Of a DNA stretch of 64,000 bases, positions 55,965-64,000 are shown piece after piece; position 1 is the first letter of the stretch; each line of letters starts with the position of its first letter. The notes beneath the pieces were generated by a model that was given only the letters and a program-made list of their open reading frames with translations, did not search any database and was not told the origin of the DNA. The position numbers and the translations under genes were made by a program. The stretch comes from Pegoplata infirma. Its lineage: Eukaryota; Arthropoda; Insecta; Diptera; Anthomyiidae. The stretch spans positions 129,044,694 to 129,108,693 of the forward strand of contig OY992537.1 of assembly GCA_963921195.1 (NCBI GenBank), written 5' to 3'.

Positions 55965-57237
55965 CACACAAAAAATTTTAGGGAAAAAAATTTTAATTAA
56001 ACATTTTAAAAAGTTCAATTTTGTTTTTAATCATTTTTTTAATTGATATAATTAAATTATTTGATTGATTTAGAAATTTTTTGTGAATACTGTCGACAAC
56101 ATATAAAAACAAAAAAATCGTCAAACATATTTTACGTTTATTTTTAATTTTTGCTTAAATATACTTAAAACGTAATTCTAGTACCAAATTCACTTAAAGT
56201 GAGTAACAAATTTTGTTTACAACAAAAAAATAAAAGATAAAAATAGCGTAATATTACTTAATATATTAAAATTTTTAAACGTTTTTATTTAAGTCAAATC
56301 ACGATTTTTGCTTAGTCGCAAGTGAACACCACTGACGCTTGTTGAAATTAACACAAGCACAAGATAAAGAAAAATATTGAAAAATAATAAAAATACAAAG
56401 AAAATAGTGATTATTGCGGAATTATGATATTCGGGTAAAAACTTTTATTACCAAGTAAGGAGGATTTCGCTTTAAAATAGATAGTGGCAGCTAGTTACTA
56501 GTTACACATTCAATAACCTACCAGTAACCCTAAAGTGACTCGTTACCTACTCGCTTACAAAAATGCTACAAAACTAAAAAGGTCCAAAGTGGAAATGTCA
56601 ATTACGTTTGTATCTATCCCTACAAATGCTGGATTATAAATTTCCAATAAGACAAGGACCGCAAAGATATCTTGGAACGTCATAGAGAGGGACGTTTGGC
56701 TGCTTAGTGTAAGGACAATTGCAAATATACCGAAGAGACTCCAGCTCAGCCCGTGGAAACCGCATTAAAACAACATCTTAAGTTTAGTCCATATACAGTT
56801 GTTTCATCTATAAGCGTGTCTGTGATGGCTGTTTACCTTTTAGCCGGCTTTTACATAATTTAAACAATTAATTGAAGAGGCTAACTTATTGTGTTAATGT
56901 TCAGTGCCATTTTATTTTATATGTTCTGATTTTGTTCTGTTAATAATAAACAATAAATTCCTATTTTTTATCCATATTTGTTTTTATTTATAAAGTGGGA
57001 CATTTTTAAGCTATAAATTTTATTATTTTATGTAATTGATACAATCATTTTTTTAATTACTTTTTTGAAAATTTTTAATCACTTTTTTAATTGAAAATAT
57101 ATGCACTTTTTCCTTATTAAACTTTTACAAATTTTAGTAATTCATACTATCACTTTCGTGATAGGTGCAAAATCAATTAAAAAAGTAATTGATATAATCA
57201 TTTTAGTGATTGAATCTCATTTTCATTTTTCTGTGTG
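55965..57237. mobile_element. TA-inserting element, TIR CACACARAAAA, with coding relic
   Basis: CACACAAAAAATTTTAGG at the left and TTTTTCTGTGTG at the right, TA outside (55963-55964, 57238-57239). The intact target (GTATATGTAATGAGAAATTT) survives in the array at 57311-57330. The arms are AATTGAT/ATCAATT-rich. The core contains a protein-like relic (56534-56863). Confidence 0.85.
56534..56863 (+). pseudogene. Captured gene relic inside a TA element
   Basis: One frame from 56534 to TAA 56861-56863 has two internal stops (TAA 56648-56650 and TAG 56705-56707). Readable parts are GNVNYVCIYPYKCWIINFQ, then DKDRKDILERHREGRLAA, CKDNCKYTEETPAQPVETAL and a hydrophobic tail FSPYTVVSSISVSVMAVYLL ending GFYII. 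The composition contrasts with the AT-rich arms. The gene is not recognised. It reads like the C-terminal half of a small protein with a tail anchor. Confidence 0.45.
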
Positions 57238-57240
57238 TAG

Positions 57241-57470
57241 TGAGAAATTTCAACAAAGCGTAGTATTTTTTGTGTAGCCAATGTTTTGCCAGTACATTTT
57301 TTTTTGTACTGTATATGTAATGAGAAATTTTGACAGAGCGTAGTATTTTTTGTGTAGCCAATGTTTTGCCAGTACATGTTTTTTTGTACTTTTCGATATT
57401 TCTGCAAAGCGTAGTATTTTTTGTGTAGCCAATGTTCTACCAGTACATTTTTTTTTGTACCGTTGGCAAT
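57241..57470 (+). repeat. Right subterminal tandem array of the composite element
   Basis: GCGTAGTATTTTTTGTGTAG followed by CCAATGTTTTGCCAGTACA starts near 57259, 57338 and 57409 (spacing about 79 and 71 bp), each unit ending in GTACA and a T-run. Inverted relative to the left array. It provides the empty sites for the insertions at 54911 and 55965. Confidence 0.75.
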
Positions 57471-58019
57471 TTCTGGCTGGGGTGTTATATTTTATATTAT
57501 ACTAGCAGGCCCGCCCGGAACTTCGCCCCCGGTAATATTAAATACCTGATTAAAGAAAAATCAGGATTAGAGTCTTCATTTCTAAAATTCTCCCCTACAG
57601 GATTTTTATTATATTTAATTTTTATCGTTGAAGTCTTTTATAAAAACTATTCAGAGTAAACAATAAAATTAAAACAGCCTCGTTTAGCTTGGAAACATGT
57701 TCGTTTCGGTAAATAATGTTCTTGAAAATTTTTGAGCCCTTATATCGTAATTATTGAAACCATTTCATTCCCCGTTTCACTCCATTTCATCCCCGTTCCA
57801 TTCCATTTCGTTTCCTTTTTTATTCATTTGTTCCCCATTTTATTCCATTTTGTTCTGAATTCCAATTCATTTCGTTCCATATAGACTTCATTTAAAAAAA
57901 AAATAATAAAAGTACCACATTACAATAATTTATCCTTATCCCCATTAAAATCTAAATTTCCAGAAGGAACTTTTTCAGAATGATTTTTTGGGCTGGAGGA
58001 TCCAACATTTCAAGTTACT

Positions 58020-60395
58020 ATGACCAACTTTCTATCTGAGACTCAACCTCACGGGCAAACAATTATTCCCCACAATCTGCTATCTGATGAGCGGATAAGG
58101 TGGGCAGTCGTATCGTTCGAGCCTTACAAATCGCCAGGGCCTGACGGCATTTTTCCGGCAATGCTTCAAAATACTGCTAGCGAAATAATTCCTTACTTAA
58201 AGGAAGTTTTTAAAGCGTGTTTAGAGCTTTGTTATATACCTAGATCATGGAGGAAATCTAAAGTAGTCTTCATACCGAAAAGCGGTAAAATAAATCACGC
58301 AACTGCAAAGGATTATCGTCCTATTAGTTTATCATCCTTCCTTCTGAAAACGTTGGAGAGAATTCTGGATCTTTATATAAGAGAGAACCTAGGTGGAAAC
58401 TTTTTGTCGGCTACGCAACATGCTTATCAGCAGGGCAAGTCGATAGAAACCGCTCTTCATTCCCTCGTGTACACTTTAGAGAGATCTCTGGAATATAGAG
58501 AATTTACCTTAGCCGCTTTTTTGGATATAGAAGGTGCATTTAACAATGTAAGCATGGATGCAATTGTAAACGCAATGGACAGGGCTGGCATAAATCCAAC
58601 CATCAAAAGATGGATTGGCTGCCTGCTGTCTTGTAGAGAAGTTACAGCCGAATGGGGGCTTGAAAGAGCCATAAGATATACAGCCAGGGGAACACCACAG
58701 GGAGGAGTATTATCGCCATTACTCTGGCTCTTGGTCGTGGATCCCATTCTCAAAAAAATGGAGACGCAAGGAGCGGCAGTAGTTGCTTATGCTGATGACG
58801 TGGTAATAATGTCAACTGGTAAATTTTTGACCACGTTATCCGAGTTGCTAGAGCGATCACTGAAACAGTTATGGAATTGGGCTAATGAAAATGGTCTTAA
58901 CGTTAATCCTCGGAAAACCGAGATGGTATTGTTTACACGAAAGTATAAGATCGAAAATTTTAGAAAAGTCAAGGTCAACGGGGTTGAAATCCCACTTTCA
59001 AATCATGCGAAATTTTTAGGAATTATTCTGGATAGTAAATTATCATGGAACCAAAATACCGATGAACGATTGAGAAAGGCGAATAATGCATATTATGCAT
59101 GCAAGAAAATGTTCGGCAAGACATGGGGACTTGAGCCAAGGATCACGTACTGGATCTATACTTCCATCGTAAGACCTATCTTACTTTACGGAGTTATGGT
59201 CTGGCACAGAGCGCTAGAGAGGGAGGTGACTCGTAGTAAGTTCCAAAAAGCCCAACGGCTTATGGGTCTGAGTATCACTGGTGCCCTAAGAACAACATCA
59301 GCTGCATCCATCGACACGATATTGCATCTGCTGCCAATTGACGTCTTTGCTAAGGGTGAGGCATATAAGGCATGCCTCAGACTCAAAGAGTCAAATTGGC
59401 TCAGACGCCGAAATTTTGGACACAGTAGCATGGACAATTTGGATAACGTTGTCACTGACTACAGGGTGCCCAAACTACTTTTCGATCGGAAATTTAAAGT
59501 TGAATTTCCGACTCGAGAATTTTGGTCGAACTGGCGTTGCGTTCCAAATGACGCTTTAAATATTTTCACAGACGGCTCCAAACAATCGACGGGAGTGGGA
59601 GCGGGATTTACTACGGACGTCTGTGATATTCGAAAATCTTTTAATCTACCTTTGAGCTGTAGCATATTCCAGGCTGAAATAGTTGCTATTAATAAGGCAG
59701 CCTTGCAGTTTCTTGGAGAATCGGAGAGAATAATAAACTTTTACATCGACAGCCAAGCTGCACTAAAAGCTCTAAGAGGCTTTTGTATTAAATCAAAAGT
59801 CGTTTTTGAGTGCTACGAGAATCTTCAGAAACTATCCAGCAACAACCTCGTCTCTCTAATATGGGTTCCAGGACATAAGGGAGTAGACGGGAACGAGAAG
59901 GCTGATGAGCTTGCAAAACTGGGCGCAGATGGGGTAGGGGATTTTGTTCATATCGATCCCCCAATGCAGTACTACAGATCGAGAAGTGATTGTCAGTGTA
60001 TTTCCATGGCGAACAGGAAATGGCGAGAGTTAAGTACAAGCAGAACTACCAGAATAATCTGGCCGCGTTACGACCTTAAAAGAACTCGTTACCTACTTTC
60101 TCTTAACAGAAGAGAATGTCGTTTACTCACGGGAGTGGTCACGGGACACTGCCTTATTGCTTTCCACGCAAGAACAATTGGACTTATCTCTGATTCCAAT
60201 TGTAGAAGATGTGATGAACCGAATACGGATGAAACTGTTGAACATATCCTGTGCAAATGCCCCGCATTGGCCAGGCATCGCAAACAAATTTTGGGCAAAG
60301 CAGAACTCGAGAATCTGGAAGAAATCGCAGTCATGGACCTCATGCGCATTAAATTGTTTGCAACATGGACTAACGCGTTTTATCCTCGTCGCTGA
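58020..60395 (+). CDS. LINE ORF2 fragment: reverse transcriptase plus RNase H (LOA/I/R1-type)
   Basis: A 791-codon open frame. RT blocks are YKSPGPDGIFP (36-46), DYRPISLSSFLLKTLERI (98-115), AFLDIEGAFNNV (166-177), GTPQGGVLSPLLW (224-236), AYADD (256-260) and KFLGIILDSKLSW (331-343). RNase H carries its four acidic residues: FTDGS (Asp518), QAE (Glu553), YIDSQ (Asp577) and NEKAD (Asp629), with PGHKGVDG between. A C-terminal Cys-Cys-His-Cys segment lies at 728-747. The apurinic endonuclease expected upstream is absent. RT followed by RNase H places it near the LOA, I or R1 clades, not jockey or F. The first four residues (MTNF) are encoded by target DNA. An in-frame TGA lies at 57981. Confidence 0.9.
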   Translation: MTNFLSETQPHGQTIIPHNLLSDERIRWAVVSFEPYKSPGPDGIFPAMLQNTASEIIPYLKEVFKACLELCYIPRSWRKSKVVFIPKSGKINHATAKDYRPISLSSFLLKTLERILDLYIRENLGGNFLSATQHAYQQGKSIETALHSLVYTLERSLEYREFTLAAFLDIEGAFNNVSMDAIVNAMDRAGINPTIKRWIGCLLSCREVTAEWGLERAIRYTARGTPQGGVLSPLLWLLVVDPILKKMETQGAAVVAYADDVVIMSTGKFLTTLSELLERSLKQLWNWANENGLNVNPRKTEMVLFTRKYKIENFRKVKVNGVEIPLSNHAKFLGIILDSKLSWNQNTDERLRKANNAYYACKKMFGKTWGLEPRITYWIYTSIVRPILLYGVMVWHRALEREVTRSKFQKAQRLMGLSITGALRTTSAASIDTILHLLPIDVFAKGEAYKACLRLKESNWLRRRNFGHSSMDNLDNVVTDYRVPKLLFDRKFKVEFPTREFWSNWRCVPNDALNIFTDGSKQSTGVGAGFTTDVCDIRKSFNLPLSCSIFQAEIVAINKAALQFLGESERIINFYIDSQAALKALRGFCIKSKVVFECYENLQKLSSNNLVSLIWVPGHKGVDGNEKADELAKLGADGVGDFVHIDPPMQYYRSRSDCQCISMANRKWRELSTSRTTRIIWPRYDLKRTRYLLSLNRRECRLLTGVVTGHCLIAFHARTIGLISDSNCRRCDEPNTDETVEHILCKCPALARHRKQILGKAELENLEEIAVMDLMRIKLFATWTNAFYPRR

Positions 60396-60481
60396 AGGAA
60401 CATGTGGTATTGCTATGGACCAGCCGGTCTATGCGAGGAGTTCAAAATTTTGAGCTCCGCCACCCCTAACCTAACCTAACC
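58032..60481 (+). mobile_element. 5'-truncated LINE insertion, 12-bp TSD ATGACCAACTTT
   Basis: The duplication ATGACCAACTTT is perfect at 58020-58031 and 60482-60493. The element begins inside the RT coding region and keeps RT and RNase H without a stop. It has a short 3' UTR (60396-60465) and ends in a (CCTAA)-type tail. Truncation by incomplete reverse transcription is normal for LINEs. The intact frame and perfect duplication indicate a recent insertion. Confidence 0.9.
60464..60481 (+). repeat. (CCTAA)n 3' tail of the LINE
   Basis: About three CCTAA units instead of poly(A) end the element directly before the duplicated target. The complement is TTAGG. Short tandem tails are usual in several RNase H-bearing LINE clades. 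Confidence 0.75.
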
Positions 60482-60849
60482 ATGACCAACTTTTCAGGAG
60501 ATAGAAAAAGTTACAAAGTTCACTACTTTGCACGTATTTGCCCTAGTAAAATCGGAATTTCCAAAAAGGACATTTTCCAGAATGTTTTGAAATTAGATGA
60601 GTAGTTTGGTAGATTTTCAAACTCAACGTCTTTTGACCCAAAGTGGTCGTTTATTTACAAATTTTACGTAGATGAACCGTAGCCTATGTCTAACCTGTAG
60701 CCTATGTCTAACCTGATGACCATTCTTAAGATTGGAAAAAACATTTTTTAAATGAGTAGTTTCGGATGTTTGAAATTTTTATTGGTGATAACGTTTTTTA
60801 AATCGGATGAGTAGTTTGATCATATTTAAATTTTACGTTTTTCTTGCCA

Positions 60850-61620
60850 AATGTGGGCTTAGAAATGGGCGTGGTCAATAAAACCTAGAATATTTCTACT
60901 CTGAAAGACTTAGCATTGGTGAAAAAATTTTGGAAATCGGATAAACATTTTTGGAAATTTTTAAATTTTAGTTTTTTTTTCCAAAAAGAGGGCGTATAAG
61001 TGGACGTGGTCGATAAATCCTAGCCTATGTCCACCCTGGAGGAACACTCTAAATATTGGTGAAAACATTTTTGAAATCGGATGAGTTGTTAAATTGATAT
61101 TTAAATTTAAAGTTTTTGGGCAAAAAGTGGGCGTAGAAATGGGCGTGGTCGATGAAACACAGCATATGTCCACTACGAAGAACCATTCCAAGCATGTATT
61201 GGTGAAAACAATTTTTAAATCGGTTCAGTAGTTGTGGAGATTTTTTAATTTTTTGGCCTATGTCGACCCTAGAGGAACACTCTAAATATTGCGGAAAACT
61301 TTTTTGAAATCGGATGAGTAGTTTCATAGACATTTAAATTTTAAGTTTTTTTACCAAAAGTGGGCGTAGATGTGGGCGTTGTCGATGAAACCCAGAATAT
61401 GTCCACCATGAAGGACCATTCCAAGTATGTATTGGTGAAACAATTTTTGAAATCGGTTCAGTAGTTTTGGGGATTTTTCAATTTTACGTTTTTTGGCCAA
61501 AAGTGGGCGTAGAAGTGGGCATGGTCGATGAAACCTAGCCTATGTCCATCCTGGAGGAACACTTTAAATATTGCTGAAAACATTTTTGAAATCGGATAAG
61601 TGGTTCCGGAGATTACCCTC
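60850..61620 (+). repeat. About 140-bp tandem units (about 6), alternating two types
   Basis: GTGGGCGTAGAAATGGGCGT occurs with changes at about 60855, 60990, 61128, 61361 and 61502. Each is followed by GATGAAACC, TATGTCCACC, GGAGGAACACTCTAAATATT or AGGACCATTCCAAGTATGTA, and TTGAAATCGG. Two flavours alternate, giving a dimer of about 270 bp. One unit near 61255 has lost its first 45 bp. Confidence 0.8.
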
Positions 61621-61692
61621 TACAAACAAACAAACAAACAAACATACAAACATTACCTCTTTATAATATTAGTATAGATTTTCTTTGCTCCA

Positions 61693-62389
61693 ACTACAGC
61701 ACAGTGGGAGAAATGGCTAATTTTTTTGAAATAATTCAGTAAGTACTGCACCGATAGCCATTAAATTTAAAATTGTCATAGCTAATGTATTTTCGAGCTT
61801 AAGTTTGGAATGCAGCAGAACCCCCCAAAGTAGGGCACCTTTTTCATACGAACACTAAATGCTTGGCTCTATGAAATAGGGCCCCAATGAAATAAGGCCC
61901 CAAATCAAAAATGAAATAAGGCCCCACAAATTTTTACTAAAAAAAATTGGGGTGTTATTTCATTATTTGGGGCTTTATTTCATTTTTTGTTTTGGGGCTT
62001 TATTTCATTATGAAATAAGTCCCCAAATTTTAGGAATGAAATAAAGCCAACGACGCAATGAAAAAGACTGCTAATGAAATAATTTTCACAGAAATAAGTC
62101 CAAAATAAAATGAAATTACTACCGAAGCTACAAAAAATGAACTTAAAAAGATTAGTGCAACTACTAACGCGCCTACTGAATCTGCGATAAGTATTTTATA
62201 AATTTCGCTGTAAGATCGGATGAGAAACATCTTACGAATATGAATTCAAATCTCTACATTAATTTAAAATTTTTCTCTCAGAACATAATCAATAATAAAT
62301 TTTGTCTTTAATATATTTACAAACCTCGAAAAGGAATTATAACTGGTTATATCCTTGGGCATTTCTAGGATTCTATTTAATTACTGATG
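61693..62389. other. Dispersed repeat fragment and GGCCCCAAATGAAATA array
   Basis: 61693-61870 is a second copy of the repeat at 39188-39390. 61875-62045 is an imperfect array of ATGAAATAAGGCCCC and its inverse GGGGCTTTATTTCAT, which is self-complementary. No gene from here to 62389. Confidence 0.45.
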
Positions 62390-62612
62390 AAATAATATGA
62401 TGCATGTTTTAAAAATATTTAAATGCATGTGGTGATGAAGGAAGCGCCGCAGGCGAAAAATTTTTACAACAGATTTTAACAAAAAATTAAAAAAAAATCG
62501 CGCGATTTTTTTTTAATTTTTTGTTAAAATCTGTTGTAAAAATTTTTCGCCTGCGGCGCTTCCTTCATTCATTTAAATATTTTTAAAACAAGCATCATAT
62601 TATAATGTTATG
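62390..62612. repeat. Near-perfect 220-bp palindrome
   Basis: The arms meet at TCGCGCGA (62498-62505). GAAGGAAGCGCCGCAGGCG with its inverse, TTTTTACAACAGATTTTAAC with its inverse, and TTTTAAAAATATTTAAATG with its inverse pair almost perfectly. There is essentially no loop. It looks like a foldback MITE, but ends and target duplication could not be fixed. Confidence 0.85.
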
Positions 62613-63556
62613 AAAGATACATTAACGACGACGGTAGGTTGTACAAAATCGAAGAAAATTTCGCCAAGTCCATTGTGCTAACACCTTAAACAATCCAATG
62701 TGCCACGCCCTGGTCAATAAAGGCAGTTAGTTAGACGTATTCGGAATTTTTTGTTCACTCGCGGCGTGCATTCTGGTTTGTAGAAGATTTAATATATTTT
62801 GGATTTTAATTGAGTCTTTTGTATGTATGTTAGGGTGGGGCGATTAGTAAGGAAGGAAAAAAATCTTAATGGGCGCTTCGCGTTTCTGATTCTTGGGATT
62901 GTACTGAGCAAAAAAGTCAACTAGACCATACGTCTACGGTGAAAATCGAGCCTCCCGATTTTGACTTGAAGTTTTTTCTCAGACTTTATTTTTTGGAAAA
63001 TTTGCAAATTTTCTTGGGCTCATATTTCGTAAACTATTTAAAATTTTGACTTTTTTTCAAAAGTAAAGTTGTAGCTATTGTCTCGGGCTACAATTTCTCT
63101 GAACATATTACTTAGAAAAAACTTCGTTTTCATGGTAAAAAAGTCGAAAATGTAGAAAATTCACCACTTTTTGTAATTTTTTTTTGATATTTTGGACTAT
63201 AACAGCCAAACCATTGAGATTTTCGATCCAATAATAAGACAAAAATTGTAGCCAAGACAATAGTTAAGAACTCTCCAGTACATCGTAAAAGCATTAGAAT
63301 GCTCCTTCAGGCAGTTTTGGCCTTGTGAAAGTGCAAATTTTTTGTGAAAATATTGATAAATTACCATTTTCAGTTGTTCATAGCGCAAAATCATAAAAAT
63401 GTTCTATTTCTTATTGTTTCCACTTTTTTTATCCAAAAATATAATGTTTTTTTTTTGTTTTGTTCAATATTTATTTTGAAAGTTCATTTAAAGTACAAAG
63501 TAATTGTATTGGTACAGACAAGGTATGAATCAAGAATTCCAATTTAGTGTATTTTT
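62613..63556. other. Unclassified intergenic sequence
   Basis: TTAGGGTGGGGCGATTAG at 62830 resembles the left end of a repeat. Lines such as TCGGGCTACAATTTCTC (63082) fit that. No partner end and no gene. Confidence 0.35.
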
Positions 63557-63681
63557 CATTCAAAGATTGCCTTCCAAATCATTTCGAGATTCCATACGAG
63601 GCGCTTTCTTTCGGCCTTCAGATAAAGATGCCATTATACCTTCACGGTTTTTGTCGATTGAGCGCTTAGCAACACTAGCTA
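63557..63681 (-). pseudogene. Possible exon fragment on the minus strand
   Basis: Minus-strand translation from the TA element junction gives SVAKRSIDKNREGIMASLSE, GRKKAPRMESRNDLEGNL and a stop at about 63557. The base composition differs from its surroundings. No family recognised. The plus strand is also open here, so orientation and reality are uncertain. The TA element at 63682 would have cut it. Confidence 0.25.
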
Positions 63682-64000
63682 CACTCAAAATAATACATTA
63701 GTAGACTTACTAATTTTTTTTTGCTAATGCTGGTTAGCTAACTTTTAGCAAATTTTTAGTTAAGATTAGCATGTTAGCAAAAATATCTTGTAAACTTCAT
63801 TTAGCGCATTAGCAATTTTAAACAAAATTTTAACTAATTTTTTTTGCTAGATTTAAAATTGAGTCGACCAAATTTTTACAAGCTTTTTTGCTAATATTAG
63901 CAAAATAAATGGTAAATTTTTTTTTATTTTCAGAAAACTTAAAATGGCGCTATCTCGGAAACTAAGCCAGAGAGAGCAAAATGGAGGCCATTTTTGGTTC
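63682..64000. mobile_element. Left part of a TA-inserting element, runs off the window
   Basis: CACTCAAAATAATACATTAG follows TA (63680-63681). The body has TTAGCTAAC/TTTTAGCAAA words as in 7015-7680, and the segment 63945-64000 is the inverse of 7500-7555. The right end lies outside the window. Confidence 0.6.

Larger units (their letters stand above)
53451..57481. mobile_element. 4-kb composite element, TIR CCCAGCCAGAAA, 17-bp direct repeat outside
   Basis: CCCAGCCAGAAA (53451-53462) and TTTCTGGCTGGG (57470-57481) are inverted. Outside lie GTGTTATATATTATATT (53432-53448) and GTGTTATATTTTATATT (57482-57498), 16 of 17 identical. Subterminal arrays are inverted relative to each other (GTACTGGC...CAATGTTGGC at the left; CCAATGTTTTGCCAGTAC at the right). 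The interior holds a coding scrap (53802-54035) and three later insertions (54087-54735, 54911-55905, 55965-57237). The superfamily is unknown. A 17-bp duplication would be unusually long for a DNA transposon. Confidence 0.6.
57499..61680. mobile_element. Dispersed repeat with CTTCGCC start and TTATAATATTAGTATAGAT end, split by a LINE
   Basis: Begins near ACTAGCAGGCCCGCCCGG and AACTTCGCCCCCGG (57500-57532). Ends with an AAACAAAC run, CATTACCTC and TTTATAATATTAGTATAGAT (61620-61680). Such start and end sequences are shared by a repeat type seen across insects, often linked to RTE-like retroposons. That link is from memory and not certain. After removing the LINE (58032-60481) it is about 1.7 kb and holds the tandem array at 60850-61620. 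No ORF. Confidence 0.5.

Noticed and set aside
62030..62230. 66-codon hydrophobic minus frame
   Set aside because: Low-complexity translation of an AT-rich segment next to a GGCCCC/ATGAAATA array. No domain.

Overview
This is AT-rich, gene-poor nuclear DNA of a higher fly (Diptera, most likely a calyptrate such as a blow fly, flesh fly or house-fly relative). The evidence is a 60-bp GT-AG intron, a fly-type Osiris gene, a BCDIN3D/CG1239 methyltransferase gene with Drosophila-type housekeeping core promoter motifs, and dispersed (GTCY)n-bearing Helentron-like repeats. Organism and chromosome cannot be fixed from the sequence alone.

Only two intact host genes are visible, both on the plus strand: a two-exon Osiris-family (DUF1676) secreted/membrane protein gene at 34509-35411, and a single-exon BCDIN3D-type RNA 5'-monophosphate methyltransferase gene at 47375-48082. 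Their functions are unrelated. A third long ORF (58020-60395) is a 5'-truncated LINE with intact reverse transcriptase and RNase H. It is flanked by a perfect 12-bp target-site duplication, and its only upstream ATG lies in the duplicated target.

Almost everything else is nested transposon debris, mostly non-autonomous DNA elements whose edges can be read from terminal inverted repeats (TIRs) and target-site duplications (TSDs). There are about twelve hAT-type elements (8-bp TSD), more than ten elements with CAC...-type ends at a TA target, PIF/Harbinger-like elements (3-bp TWA TSD), one piggyBac-like element (TTAA), one pogo-like MITE (TA) and several Helentron-like elements. An old LINE pseudogene (about 5.1-13.7 kb) is split by more than 6 kb of later insertions.

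Layout: 1-5 kb, hAT and TA elements nested three deep. 5-13.7 kb, shattered LINE containing a 4-kb foldback. 14-33 kb, TA elements, a piggyBac-like palindrome, and two hosts of paired tRNA-like modules. 33-36 kb, Harbinger MITEs and the Osiris gene. 36-47 kb, hAT families, including hAT inserted in a hAT terminus. 47-49.6 kb, the methyltransferase gene with elements starting 46 bp after its stop. 49.7-57.5 kb, giant inverted repeats and a composite element with 93-bp tandem repeats and captured coding scraps. 57.5-61.7 kb, a repeat interrupted by the young LINE. 61.7-64 kb, palindromes and another TA element.

The best candidate for something undescribed is a TA-inserting element that carries two divergently oriented tRNA-like modules, each with A- and B-box-like sequence and most followed by a T-run. 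It appears twice (2894-3898 and 21559-23882), with the same pair of module types in mirror orientation but different outer sequence.
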